The position numbers were made by a program, and so were the translations under genes. Positions 17,555-27,213 of a stretch of DNA of 64,000 bases are shown one piece after another. The stretch spans positions 124,001 to 188,000 of the forward strand of contig CAXXPU010000019.1 of assembly GCA_963666875.2 (NCBI GenBank), in the 5' to 3' direction. Below the pieces are notes generated by a model. That model saw nothing but the letters and a program-made list of their open reading frames with translations, did no database searches and was not told the origin of the DNA. Positions within the stretch are counted from its first letter, which is position 1, and each line of letters begins with the position of its first letter. The DNA comes from G963662655 sp963666875. GTDB lineage: Bacteria; Cloacimonadota; Cloacimonadia; Cloacimonadales; JAIOQZ01.

Positions 17555-18001
17555 TCATAAATCGGAAAAAGTGACACCACTGGCGGCGAGTTCGTCCATT
17601 TCGACCAGCCAGGCGTCCAGACCGATCTCGCGTATCCGGTCGTTATTCTTGGTGATGTGGCGGTACTTCTCATCGAATTCGCGGATCAGATCGCAGGGAT
17701 ATTCATCGCAGAGGGCACATACTTCCACGCCCTTTTCACGGGCGCAGAAGCAGATCTTGCAATCGGGATCGCCGCAGTCTCCCTGGCACAGCGAGCAGGT
17801 TTCGGCCAATTGACTCATCTTCTGCAAGACTGCCCAAAACTCCTTGAAGCCTTCGTACATTTCTTCGCCATATTGATTCACTCCGCTCTTGACGAGGGTC
17901 TCGTACAGCCTTGTCGCATCCTGGGGAATCGTCGTCACAATCGTGCATAGTCTGCAATTCAACCCGCAATAACACAGATAATCTCGAGATGTTCGACTCA
18001 T
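17555..18001 (-). CDS. DUF3795 cysteine-rich protein
   Basis: A 148-residue protein with many cysteines: CYCGLNCRLC at the N-terminus, CSLCQGDCGDPDCKICFC in the middle and CALCDEYPC after it, as in the DUF3795 family, presumed metal-binding and of unknown function. GGAG about seven bases before the ATG supports the start. A near-consensus promoter lies directly upstream (18020-18047) and the TPR/DHp genes follow on the same strand, so this gene heads the transcription unit. Whether it belongs functionally to that unit cannot be told. Confidence 0.85.
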   Translation of the reverse strand: MSRTSRDYLCYCGLNCRLCTIVTTIPQDATRLYETLVKSGVNQYGEEMYEGFKEFWAVLQKMSQLAETCSLCQGDCGDPDCKICFCAREKGVEVCALCDEYPCDLIREFDEKYRHITKNNDRIREIGLDAWLVEMDELAASGVTFSDL

Positions 18002-18019
18002 GAATCTCTCCTTTTCAAA

Positions 18020-18047
18020 ATTATAACATCAATGTAATCATTGTCAA
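18020..18047 (-). promoter_or_regulatory. Sigma-70-type promoter for DUF3795-TPR/DHp operon
   Basis: On the minus strand TTGACA (18042-18047), a 16-base spacer and TATAAT (18020-18025): both hexamers match the consensus exactly. The start codon at 18001 would lie only about 10-12 bases after the expected transcription start, leaving a leader just long enough for the GGAG ribosome site. Confidence 0.8.
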
Positions 18048-18222
18048 GATGGATATTGACACCATTATAATATACCTGCTGTAATACCTTTCCGCGTTAT
18101 ACTTTCTGAAATGCATCATCGCCGCGGGATTGAGAATCTGCGAAAAACGCTCTCGTTAGTTGACAAAAAAGCGCGATGGAATAGAGTGGAATTGATCAAG
18201 AAATCGTTATAAAGGATAGATT

Positions 18223-19611
18223 GTGCCACTGACAACCGATCAACTCGAGGGTTTGCTCGAGAATGTGCAGGAAGCGGTATGGTCCCTGAACCGGGACGGA
18301 TCGTTTTCCTACGTAAACAAGGCTGCCATCAAGCTTTTCGGCTTGCCGGAGGAGCAATTGGCCCGATTTCGTATCTTCGATTTCTTCGGTCCGGAAAACA
18401 CCTACTTCGTCCAGCAGATATACAAGCGCGTATTCGAAGGCTTCGAACAACAGTTCGACATTCCTCTGATCGATGGGGACGAACACCGTAATCTACTACA
18501 CTTGCGCATCATCCCGCATTACAAGAACGGCGTGATTGTTGGCAGCCTGCACTATGCCCTGGACATCACGCGGCAGAAAGAGACCGAGCGTGCACTCGAT
18601 CTCACCCGCGAACGGTATCAGCACCTGATCAACGACAAGAACGAGATCCATATCCGCCTCACTTCGGACGGAAAAGTAGCGTTCATCAATCACGAAATCG
18701 TACATGAACTGAACCTCACGCGCGAAAAAATTCTGGGCAGGGATCTGCACGAACTGATCCCGCAGGAAAACCACGCCGAGGTCGATCGTCAGATCGGATC
18801 TCTGACACCGGACGACCCCTGCACAACCTTCCAGATCCACATCCGATTCCCCTTCGGCGAAGGAGACTACATCTGGACCGTGCAGGCGATCTATTCCCGT
18901 CAGAACGGCGACCCGCAATTGATCGAGTATCAGGTAACCGGTAGAAATGCAGGCAAACGGCTTATGAACGTCGATCCGGACGAATCGCGGATGAAGAACA
19001 TCTCCGTGCAGACGATCCGATCACTCGCCAAGACGATCGAGGTGAAGGATCCCTATACATACGGGCACCAGATGCGCGTGGCATATCTCGCGGTCACCAT
19101 GGCACGGAAGATGGGACTCAGCGCCGGGCAGATCGAAACCGTCTATTATGGAAGCGTCATTCACGATATCGGTAAAATTTTCATCCCGTCGGACATCCTC
19201 AACAAACCCGGCAGGCTGAGCGACGTCGAATTCACACTCATCAAGACCCACCCGCAGATCGGCTACGACATCCTCAAGGAGATCGAGCTGCCGTGGGATA
19301 TCGCCCGCATGATCCTCGAGCACCACGAGCATCTGGACGGTTCCGGCTATCCACGCGGTATCGAACTGAATGACATCATGCTGGAGAGCAGGATCCTCTC
19401 CGTGGCGGACGTGGTGGAGAGCATCGCCTCGCATCGTCCGTACCGCCCGGAAAAGGGTATCGAGAGATCGCTGACCGAAATCGAGGAAAACAAGGGTACG
19501 CACTACGATCCTGAAGCTGTAGAAACATGCCTGCGATTGTTCAGGGATGAGCACTTCGAATTCGACAGGAAGGTCTCGAACCACGTCCTCGATCCCGCTT
19601 TGTTGAACTAG
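18223..19611 (+). CDS. PAS-PAS-HD-GYP protein, probable c-di-GMP phosphodiesterase
   Basis: 462 residues: two PAS domains (about 1-125 and 126-245), then an HD-GYP domain (about 265-445). The HD pair is H314-D315 in IHDIGK; the GYP block is HHEHLDGSGYP from H367, both intact, so hydrolysis of c-di-GMP to GMP is expected. No receiver domain or membrane segment is seen; the PAS domains are the likely sensors. The start is a GTG at 18223 after AAAGGAT. TTGACA occurs at about 18158 but without a convincing -10 box. Confidence 0.9.
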   Translation: MPLTTDQLEGLLENVQEAVWSLNRDGSFSYVNKAAIKLFGLPEEQLARFRIFDFFGPENTYFVQQIYKRVFEGFEQQFDIPLIDGDEHRNLLHLRIIPHYKNGVIVGSLHYALDITRQKETERALDLTRERYQHLINDKNEIHIRLTSDGKVAFINHEIVHELNLTREKILGRDLHELIPQENHAEVDRQIGSLTPDDPCTTFQIHIRFPFGEGDYIWTVQAIYSRQNGDPQLIEYQVTGRNAGKRLMNVDPDESRMKNISVQTIRSLAKTIEVKDPYTYGHQMRVAYLAVTMARKMGLSAGQIETVYYGSVIHDIGKIFIPSDILNKPGRLSDVEFTLIKTHPQIGYDILKEIELPWDIARMILEHHEHLDGSGYPRGIELNDIMLESRILSVADVVESIASHRPYRPEKGIERSLTEIEENKGTHYDPEAVETCLRLFRDEHFEFDRKVSNHVLDPALLN

Positions 19612-19678
19612 ACTTTGTAAACTCCCTAACCCCAATCTCCATGACTGTGTGAAAATCCGCGACCGATCCTCTTCTCTG

Positions 19679-19829
19679 TTGTAGGGGCAGGTCCCCGCGC
19701 CTGCCCTCTTCATTCTCGGAGGTACGCAGGCATCCTTGTCTGCATCTCTATCATTCCCCAATCGTTCTGTCGCGTTTGACGATGTATGGAAGGAGGGAAA
19801 GGGCAGGCACGGGGACCTGCCCCTACAAC
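19679..19829. repeat. Large inverted repeat with GGGGCAGGTCCCCG arms
   Basis: TGTAGGGGCAGGTCCCCG with following GCCTGCCC (19680-19706) recurs as its reverse complement at 19800-19829, with one mismatch region, leaving about 93 bases between arms. Each arm is itself palindromic around GGTCCCC/GGGGACC. Such GGGGCAGGTCCCC repeats are seen between genes of many unrelated bacteria. No gene is visible in 19612-20172. Confidence 0.75.
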
Positions 19830-19906
19830 AGGAAACATCTGACATCGAACAATTGTAAATGGCGTTTGTCATTATCACACAGTCTTTCCGAGCGGCGTTC
19901 TCTGTG

Positions 19907-19996
19907 AAATCAACTTCCGAATGTCCGAACGAAGTGAGGTCTCGTAGTATTTGCTTGCAAATACCAGAGGAACGAAGTGGAATCGAATGTTGATTT
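19907..19996 (+). repeat. TTCNGAATG hairpin repeat, copy 4, with nested hairpin
   Basis: Arms AAATCAAC/GTTGATTT. The left half is canonical (CTTCCGAATGTCCGAACGAAG) but the centre holds the nested segment also seen in copy 2, here with a perfect hairpin GTATTTG-CTTG-CAAATAC. Copy 5 follows 13 bases later in the opposite orientation. Confidence 0.78.
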
Positions 19997-20009
19997 CGTT
20001 TTCCAATTT

Positions 20010-20058
20010 CCGGTATAACATTCAGAAGAGCCTGCGGCACATTCGGAAGTTATACCGG
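20010..20058 (-). repeat. TTCNGAATG hairpin repeat, copy 5 (reverse)
   Basis: Perfect 10-bp outer arms CCGGTATAAC/GTTATACCGG enclose CATTCAGAAGAG-CCTGCGG-CACATTCGGAAG, the reverse orientation of copy 4. The arm sequence is unlike that of copy 4 yet fully self-complementary. Confidence 0.85.
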
Positions 20059-20172
20059 AGGTCACGTGCTATAAAACAAACATTCAATTTGCATCAGTGC
20101 TAAAGAATATTGGACAATTTCCGAACAGGTTCTGAAAATGCCGTCGTTTGATCAAGATAGGGAGTTGCGTCC

Positions 20173-21042
20173 GTGTTCGAAAAATTCAAAACGCTCTTTC
20201 AGCCCAAGCTACAGTTCCAGCCGGTACCGTTCAGTCGTATCTTCCGGGAGCTGCATAGCCTTTACGTGTTGTTTCCACGGGATTTCAACCAATGCCTTCG
20301 CAGCTCATCTCATATCGCGCTGCTTTCGAGCCGGATCGAACATCTGACCTGCTTCCTGCCCGATTTCTCCTATCCCTTCTTCGAGACGATTCCCTTTGGC
20401 GAGAATGTCCGCATCGCACCGTTGAGCAAATACGAGCCAAGCGCTCCTCACGCAATCCTGATCGACCTCACCGAGGACGCCGTCGCAGGCAATCCGGACC
20501 AGGGAGCGGTTCACATCAGCCTGAACGGGATATCCAACATCGAGTTCGTTCCCGGGCCGCGCGAAGCCGGCGAGATATTCACGCAATTCTCGCAACTGAT
20601 CGGCATCGAAGGACAACCGAAGATCCCGCAGCCCGAGATTCGTCCCGACTGTTTCGACAAAGCCCGGCGACGGATGCTGCAAAATCGATTCCCGAACATC
20701 GTCATCCATGCAGAGAGCAATAAATCCGGGAAGGAAATCAACGAAATCGTCGGTTTCATGAAGCGTTTTTACTCCGCGAACGTTTATTTATTGGAAAAAG
20801 CGTCCAAGACCGGGCTGGACTTCACCAACCTGGAAAATCCGGAAATGGAGGATCTTTTATCCATGTATTGCTTTGTCTCCGAAGCGGACCTTATGATCAC
20901 CGATTCGACACCGGTGTGGGAATTCTTCCGCAACTGGACGGAAAGCTGCCTGCACTGGCGCGAATGGAAGGATCGCAAGTCGAGGCCGCAGGAGATGGAA
21001 TCGTTTCTGAGCAACCATTTCAAGATCAATCCAAGAGGTTAA
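20173..21042 (+). CDS. Glycosyltransferase-family-9-like protein (ADP-heptose transferase-like), uncertain
   Basis: A 289-residue soluble protein. The sequence pattern (RELHSLYVLFPRDFNQC near the start, two Rossmann-like halves, and ADLMITDSTPVWEF near the end) recalls the heptosyltransferase/GT9 fold, which adds heptose to lipopolysaccharide core, but identity looks low and the usual full set of nucleotide-contact motifs is not clear. The start appears to be GTG at 20173 with GGGAG eight bases upstream; no ATG fits. It lies four bases before the large TPR gene and reads as the first gene of a three-gene operon with it and the outer-membrane protein. Confidence 0.45.
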   Translation: MFEKFKTLFQPKLQFQPVPFSRIFRELHSLYVLFPRDFNQCLRSSSHIALLSSRIEHLTCFLPDFSYPFFETIPFGENVRIAPLSKYEPSAPHAILIDLTEDAVAGNPDQGAVHISLNGISNIEFVPGPREAGEIFTQFSQLIGIEGQPKIPQPEIRPDCFDKARRRMLQNRFPNIVIHAESNKSGKEINEIVGFMKRFYSANVYLLEKASKTGLDFTNLENPEMEDLLSMYCFVSEADLMITDSTPVWEFFRNWTESCLHWREWKDRKSRPQEMESFLSNHFKINPRG

Positions 21043-21046
21043 CGAT

Positions 21047-23935
21047 ATGCATATCAACCGAGTAGTTACGATTTTAACACTCATGCTTCTTCTGTCGGCG
21101 ACGCTATTCGCCGTCGAATCCGAGGACCTTCAGTTCATTGTCAAGCTCTATGCCAACGGAGAATACCGAATCGCGCGTCTGGAGATCGACAAGTTTCTGA
21201 AGAACTACCCCGACAGCCGCTTCATCCCCGATGTCACCTACCTGAAGGCGGACATCGCGTTGCGCAATGAGACCTACGACGAAGCCAGAAAGCTGTTTCA
21301 AGGACTCTACGACGCCAACAGCAAGCCAGCCTTCCGGGCAGAGGTGATCCTCGGCCTGGCGCAGAGTTGCTTCTTCCTGGGCGATTACCCCAAAGCGCGT
21401 AGCCTGTTCCAGCAGTTCAACGGGCAATTTCCGAATCACGAACTCAACTGGCGATCATTCTACTTCCAGGGCCGTATCGCGTACCTGCTGGACGCATATC
21501 GCGAATCGTACGAGCTTCTTGAAAACGCGCTGAAATACAAGGACGAACCGCAGATCTACCCGGCGCTGATCCGCAGCCTGCTCAAGAGCGGAAAGGTGAA
21601 TGAAGCAGTCGCCAAACTCACGATCGTGAAAAACATGCCCGGCGCGGCAAAATGGTGGGAACAATCGGCGATCTTCTACATGCAGCACCTGATCGACGAA
21701 GGGTCATTCGCTCGCGCGCTTGAATACGGTAAAGGACTGATCCAGCCTGCATCGCAATACTACTCCGACTACGCCCAGCTTATGTCTGCCGCGTACTTCG
21801 AGACCGGCGACTTCCAGAAAGCGATGACGCTTCTGGAGACGATCGAGAATCCGGACGACACCGCGAAATATTACATGGCGCTCGCGTACTTCAACCTCGG
21901 AAACCCGAACGAAGCGAAGCCGGTATTCGAATGTCTTTCAAAGGATTCGAAACAGAAGGACATTCGCGCCAACAGTCTGTTTTATCTGGCAAAAATCGAG
22001 GGAGAAACCTCCCTCGTCGCCTCGAACCGAATGCTTGAATCGTTCATCGCGGATTATCCCGACAATAAATTCATCAGCGCCGCACGGTATCAACTTGGCG
22101 TAAACTACTACCAGAAAGAGGACTATCAAGGCGCAAACCAGATGCTCAAGAAAGCACTGACCGATGAACTGGACGCCATGTCGCGCGAGAAGGCGCGGTT
22201 CATGATCGCCGAAACCGATTTCCTGCTGAATCGGCTCGATGACACCCTCGCCGGCTTCACGGACTACCTTAAATCCTACCCGAACGGCAAATACCGCGAC
22301 GAAGCGCTTTTCAAATCGGGACTGATCCGCTTCCAGAAAAGGGAATTCCGGGTCGCAAGAACCGACTTCGAGAAGCTGCTGACCGACTATCCCGATTCGG
22401 GCAAGACCGGTATGGCGAACTTCTATCTCGGCGAAATCGCGCTCAACCTCTCCAAGGGCGATCAGGCGCTTGCCTATTTCCTGACCGCAGCCAAAGGCGA
22501 TACCGACCAGGGAATGGTCTTCGAGCGGATCGCACGAATCTATTTCGGCGAGGAACGATACGACGAAGCGCTCGCCTCACTGCAAAGGATGCCGCAGGAG
22601 GGACCCGACTTCAACAAAGCGCTGCTGTCCGGCGATATCTACTTCGCGAAGAAATCCTACTCGAAAGCACTGGACCAGTATAAGATCGCGAATCAAACTG
22701 CAACCGACGATACTGAAAAGGAGCAGGCTCGAAGCCGCATGGCATGGACCTACTATCAGCTCCGCGATTACGACAAAGCGACCAGTCTCTACAACGACCT
22801 CTCGGCATCCAGCGCTGATAGAAACAAGTTCTTGCTGCTGGCTGCAAAAGCGGCCTTCAGTGCGGACGACTTCGTTTCCGCAGCCGACTACTACAAGCAA
22901 TATCTCGAAAACGCACCCGAAGGCGAAGATAAATTCAAGGCAACGCTGGGAATCGCCGATTCGTATTACAACCTCGGCGACTACAATAACGCGCTACCCT
23001 ACTATCGCCGGCTCATCTATCCCAACGTGCCGCAGAACTGGTTCAAGAGCGCGCTCGACGGCCTCAAGTGGTGCGCGCGGCAATCAGAAAGCATTGACTA
23101 TGTGCGCGAGATCGACGCGCTGTCCAAGCGCGAAGGCGGCGTCTCTTTCAAGGGCAGCCTGCTTCAAGCCAAGGCCGAAGCGCTTGTCGAGGAAGGGCGT
23201 TATGCCGAAGCGATTCAGACCTGCGAGATCGTTCTCAACGAGAATTTCGGGTACACCGGAAGCCGCGAGGTGCGCCTGCTGCTGGCAAAATGCTATACCG
23301 AAGCCGGTCGTTACGCCGACGCGGAAAAGGTGTTCACCGATCTCAGCGAACTGGGCGATAAATCGGAAAACCTGCTCTACGACTGGGCACAGCTCAAGCG
23401 GAAAGAGAACGACAACATCGCCGCCATCATGAAGCTGACCGAGGCATCGAAGATATCCCACGATTCGCGTATCTGGCTGGAACTGCTCCGCTTACAGCAA
23501 ACCGAGAATCACCCTGCGTTCAACAGAACGTACGACGAATTCATGAAGATTACGTCCGGACTGAACAAGGAGAAAGCCGAACTCGTCTGGATCCAATACC
23601 AGATTGAGAATGAGAATACCGGCTTGATCGAACCGGTGATCGAAAACCTGCTGAAGAGCCAGCACAAGGAAATCCGAGCCTCTGCGCAGTATTGGAAGGG
23701 CTACATCCTGTTCGAGAAGGAACAGTATGAAGAGGCAGTTAGCGAACTGCTTCGGGTACGCTACCTCTACCCCGAGATCGAGGACGTGAAAATCCAGGCG
23801 GAATATCTCGCCTGCTTCGCTTACGTCGAACTGCGTGAAGAGGGCAAGGCGAAAGAGCGCTACGAGATCATCAAAGAGTATTTGACGCCCGAACAACGCC
23901 ACAAACTGGCAGAAAAACTGGGGGTGGCGGAATGA
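21047..23935 (+). CDS. Large secreted TPR protein (BamD/YbgF-like repeats)
   Basis: 962 residues with an N-terminal signal peptide (MHINRVVTILTLMLLLSATLFA) and then some twenty tetratricopeptide repeats over the entire length, many of the outer-membrane-assembly type with the KFLKNYPDSRF / DYPDNKFISAARYQLG pattern. No enzyme domain is seen. Expected in the periplasm as a protein-protein scaffold. ATGA overlap with the next gene, which encodes a beta-barrel-like protein, suggests that the two act together at the outer membrane. Repeats of this kind occur in gliding, secretion and cell-envelope complexes of the FCB group, but no specific partner can be named. Confidence 0.85.
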   Translation: MHINRVVTILTLMLLLSATLFAVESEDLQFIVKLYANGEYRIARLEIDKFLKNYPDSRFIPDVTYLKADIALRNETYDEARKLFQGLYDANSKPAFRAEVILGLAQSCFFLGDYPKARSLFQQFNGQFPNHELNWRSFYFQGRIAYLLDAYRESYELLENALKYKDEPQIYPALIRSLLKSGKVNEAVAKLTIVKNMPGAAKWWEQSAIFYMQHLIDEGSFARALEYGKGLIQPASQYYSDYAQLMSAAYFETGDFQKAMTLLETIENPDDTAKYYMALAYFNLGNPNEAKPVFECLSKDSKQKDIRANSLFYLAKIEGETSLVASNRMLESFIADYPDNKFISAARYQLGVNYYQKEDYQGANQMLKKALTDELDAMSREKARFMIAETDFLLNRLDDTLAGFTDYLKSYPNGKYRDEALFKSGLIRFQKREFRVARTDFEKLLTDYPDSGKTGMANFYLGEIALNLSKGDQALAYFLTAAKGDTDQGMVFERIARIYFGEERYDEALASLQRMPQEGPDFNKALLSGDIYFAKKSYSKALDQYKIANQTATDDTEKEQARSRMAWTYYQLRDYDKATSLYNDLSASSADRNKFLLLAAKAAFSADDFVSAADYYKQYLENAPEGEDKFKATLGIADSYYNLGDYNNALPYYRRLIYPNVPQNWFKSALDGLKWCARQSESIDYVREIDALSKREGGVSFKGSLLQAKAEALVEEGRYAEAIQTCEIVLNENFGYTGSREVRLLLAKCYTEAGRYADAEKVFTDLSELGDKSENLLYDWAQLKRKENDNIAAIMKLTEASKISHDSRIWLELLRLQQTENHPAFNRTYDEFMKITSGLNKEKAELVWIQYQIENENTGLIEPVIENLLKSQHKEIRASAQYWKGYILFEKEQYEEAVSELLRVRYLYPEIEDVKIQAEYLACFAYVELREEGKAKERYEIIKEYLTPEQRHKLAEKLGVAE

Positions 23936-25398
23936 GATCGGTCATTATCGTCTTCCTTATCCTCCTCGCATCGGTCAATCTCCTGGCGCAGCAAGACATT
24001 CAATTGCCGCAGGTGGTGATCACCGGCGAGACCGAGATATTCTCCGACAGCACCCGTAAAAGCACCGACCTCTCAAGCTTCTGGAGTCTGGAGAATCCCA
24101 AGACGATGCAATACGCCTGGTATCCAGAATCGAAGGCCGTCGAGCCGAAAACGCAGGAATCTTCCTCATCGGGTCTGCTTCAGGGACGACTGGGCAACCA
24201 TGATTATGGCAGCCTGCGCTTCGATTATCAGGAACCGGTGAACAGCTTGCTCCGCTTCAACGGCGCGTTCCGAACCGTCAACTACGACGCCGGATGGGAG
24301 CAGTCCACGGGTGATTTCCACTGGCAGCCGACCTTCGAGGAACATCAGGCGAACGTCTATTTCGACTGGAGCCGCCACGACAGCCGCTTGCAGAATTATA
24401 CAACGCAAAACACCGGATTCGGATTCACGCTGAAATCGAACGAAACCAAGGTCGTCGGACCGGTTTCGCTCGCCAACCCGTACCTCCTTCTGGAGTACTA
24501 CCTGCACAAACAGGATACGGATATCGCAGGTCTGAGCGACCACGAAGCGAACGACGTGAATGTGCTGTACGGGCGTGATATCGGTTACCGAGACATCGAC
24601 AATCATATCGAAGTGGCATATCTGAAGAACATGTTTTCCGGTAGTATAAGATCCATCAAGAAGCGATTCATGGGCTTCGATCAGCTTGGCGTCTGGGTCG
24701 GTGGTGACGGCATGCACGTCTATCCGTCCGTGTGGTTCGTATGGCAGCGGCAACTGCTCTATCAGACCAACCTGAAGATCATGAACATGCCCTACACCGA
24801 CAACCTCTCACGGATGCAACTGATGAAACAGAATCCGTACCAGAACATCGATATGGAACGGCATCAACCCAAGGCCCCGCTGAATCTCACCGCGGCGTTC
24901 GAGATCGACACCGTCTTCCCCATCACGCTTTACGAGAGTATCGCCTGGATCAAGGACGAACCGATCTACGCCCACGCCGATAGCTGCCTCTACGAGCAGC
25001 TCATCGACGACGTATTCTGGAACCGGATCGGATTCGAGGCGAGTTATACCTATCAGCGATTCGAATTGTCCAACGATTTCTGCTATCACATCGCGCAGAA
25101 CGATGAGGGCGACCGCGTTCCCTTCATGCCGGCCATCGACAACCTCTTCTCACTCACCTACCGGGAGGAGAAGTGGGATATGAGCCTGCAAGCGCACTAC
25201 CTGCATGACCGCGAGAACGACGATGAGACCTCCATGGAGAACGTCATGCTGACTAACATTCTCGGTACCTGGCGGTTTCAACCCGATTTTGAGCTGAACG
25301 GCGGCATCTACAACCTTCTTGACGAGAAGTATCGCCAATATCGCGAACTGCCGGCGCAGGAGACCCATTTCGAACTCGGCGTCTGCTGGTATTTCTAA
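23932..25398 (+). CDS. Outer-membrane beta-barrel protein, TonB-receptor-like C-terminus
   Basis: 488 residues. Signal peptide (MRSVIIVFLILLASVNLLAQ) followed by LPQVVITGETEIF, which resembles the start of TonB-dependent receptor plugs, then alternating polar/aromatic strands to the end. The last strands NLLDEKYRQYRELPAQETHFELGVCWYF-like (key: NLLD-KY and a terminal aromatic F) match the C-terminal signature of TonB-dependent receptors. At under 500 residues it is too short for a full 22-strand receptor with plug, so it may be a reduced barrel. Translationally coupled to the TPR gene by ATGA. Confidence 0.75.
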   Translation: MRSVIIVFLILLASVNLLAQQDIQLPQVVITGETEIFSDSTRKSTDLSSFWSLENPKTMQYAWYPESKAVEPKTQESSSSGLLQGRLGNHDYGSLRFDYQEPVNSLLRFNGAFRTVNYDAGWEQSTGDFHWQPTFEEHQANVYFDWSRHDSRLQNYTTQNTGFGFTLKSNETKVVGPVSLANPYLLLEYYLHKQDTDIAGLSDHEANDVNVLYGRDIGYRDIDNHIEVAYLKNMFSGSIRSIKKRFMGFDQLGVWVGGDGMHVYPSVWFVWQRQLLYQTNLKIMNMPYTDNLSRMQLMKQNPYQNIDMERHQPKAPLNLTAAFEIDTVFPITLYESIAWIKDEPIYAHADSCLYEQLIDDVFWNRIGFEASYTYQRFELSNDFCYHIAQNDEGDRVPFMPAIDNLFSLTYREEKWDMSLQAHYLHDRENDDETSMENVMLTNILGTWRFQPDFELNGGIYNLLDEKYRQYRELPAQETHFELGVCWYF

Positions 25399-25445
25399 AT
25401 TTGCTTGACACAAACAACGCCCGATTGAATAGATTTTCCCGCTGA

Positions 25446-25521
25446 GCGGATGTAACTCAGTTGGTAGAGTACTAGCTTCCCAAGCTGGCTGTCGCGGGTT
25501 CGAGTCCCGTCATCCGCTCCA
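25446..25521 (+). tRNA. tRNA-Gly (CCC)
   Basis: Acceptor GCGGATG pairs with CATCCGC, D arm ACTC/GAGT, anticodon stem CTAGC/GCTGG with loop TTCCCAA (anticodon CCC), T arm GCGGG-TTCGAGT-CCCGT, discriminator T and encoded CCA. Upstream TTGACA at about 25408 could be its -35 box. Confidence 0.97.
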
Positions 25522-25626
25522 TTTTCTCATCTCGTAAGCATTTTTCCCAAGAATCCGTCGTTCGTAATGATTTTTCCATGGAAATAACGATTTTTCTTTG
25601 AATCACTGCATCGTATATGAATGTAT

Positions 25627-27143
25627 CTACAGTGAATTCCGAAACTCTCGTCCATCCTCTTTACAGATCAACTGCACGACGTTGCGACCCGATTTGAGCG
25701 CTGTCGGCAGTCCTCCGCCCGGCTCGACCCACTGACCCGCCATGTAAAAGTTCTTCAGCCCCCTGAGCGTTTTTCGCATCATCATGCCGAGGGTCTTCGG
25801 CGTCACCCGCCAGCCCATGTACGCGCCGTGGTGATTCCCGGTGTATCGCTCGAGCGTCACCGGCGTCGCCACGTCGATCATCTCCACCTTCTTCGCCAGG
25901 CCAGGGAATCGTCTTTCGAGTTGCGCGATCACGTCCTTCGCCGCCTGATCCTTCGCTTTGCGATATTCGCCGGGGCTTTCATAAAGATCGTTCCAGTACG
26001 ACCAGTCGGAGCCGATGATCACCTTCACGAACGTCCTGCCTATCGGAGCCAGCGTCGGATCGAAGACGTACGCCTGCACCGTCAGCCATTTGATCTCTCT
26101 GCCGCCGATGGATAGCGGTCGATCCGTCTCGATGGTCAGACCTGTAATTGTCCGCGGAAAATCGTGCATGGGATCGTCGATGCCCAGCGAAACCTGCAGG
26201 AGCGGCATGATCGTGGGCAGCTCTTCGTAATACGAACGGATCTTAGCGTCAAGATAGTGGCCTTCGAGCATCCCGAAGAGCGTCCCATAGCCGTCCGCTG
26301 CCGAGATCACGATGTCGGCTCGATACTCTGAGCCATCCTTCAGTCGCACACCGACAGCCCGGTTCTTCTCGGTTAAAATCTTTTCGACCGGACGGTTGTA
26401 ATGGATCACGCCACCGGCATCGAGGTAGGGTCTTTTCGATCGCCTCTGAGAAGGGCATCGAGCCGCCGACCGGATATCCCGCCATACCGTTTTCCAGCAT
26501 CCCGAAGGTCATCAGGATCGGAAGCATGGGAATATCGGGGTTGTCGCCAAAGACGCCCATCATCGCCTCGCCGAACATCCGTCGCATGAAAGGATTCCTG
26601 AACCTCTGCGAAAACTCCCGTAGCGGGACGTCTTTCCAGGCACCGAACGCCGGCATGTAGGGGATCATCCCGATCATCATCTTCGCGATATCGCCGATGT
26701 GCATGACTTCGGGCGCCTTCTCGATCGGCATAGGCATGCGTCCGAGCTTCCGCATCGCTTTGCCTATTCTCCGGAACAGCTTCTCATCCTCCGGCGCCAG
26801 TTCGGTCAGGTGCAAACACCAATCGATCGATGTTCGAATACAGAATCAGCGATTTACCGTCCGAGGTTTCGAACTTCGCATAGCTCTCGTGGTTTACGAT
26901 CTCGCGTCCCTGAAGCGCACCGACCTCCTCCCAGAGCTTGTAGAAATCGTTTCCGGGCTTCGTGCTGACCAGCCAGTGCAGGCAGTAATCGACCGTATAG
27001 CCGTTCCGCTCCCACGCCGTGCAGCAGCCGCCGGGCTTCTCGTGCTGCTCGAAGATGGTTGTCTCGTAGCCTGAAAATCTTCCGTAGATCCCGGCGCTCA
27101 GTCCGGCGATTCCGCCGCCGATGATGATGATGCTGTCGCGCAT
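25627..27143 (-). pseudogene. CrtI-like FAD-dependent oxidoreductase, two frameshifts
   Basis: Three consecutive reading frames together make one phytoene-desaturase-type oxidoreductase of about 504 residues. The N-terminus has the dinucleotide-binding IIIIGGGIAGLSAGIYGR and EKPGG; the C-terminus has AGQWVEPGGGLPTALKSGR, typical for the family. The frame breaks at about 26808-26812 (an extra T in a TTT run before CACCTGACC) and again at about 26425-26430 (an extra C in a CCC run before TACCTCGAT). Removing one base at each gives an uninterrupted frame (1517 minus 2 is divisible by three). Either a recent pseudogene or homopolymer sequencing errors. Substrate unknown; family members saturate or desaturate polyenes. 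AAAGGAATCAAT precedes the ATG. Confidence 0.85.
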
Positions 27144-27213
27144 ATTGATTCCTTTATGTCGTCATTATTTGCGAGTATTGCGGATATATGTCATTATATC
27201 GCATAATATGGCG

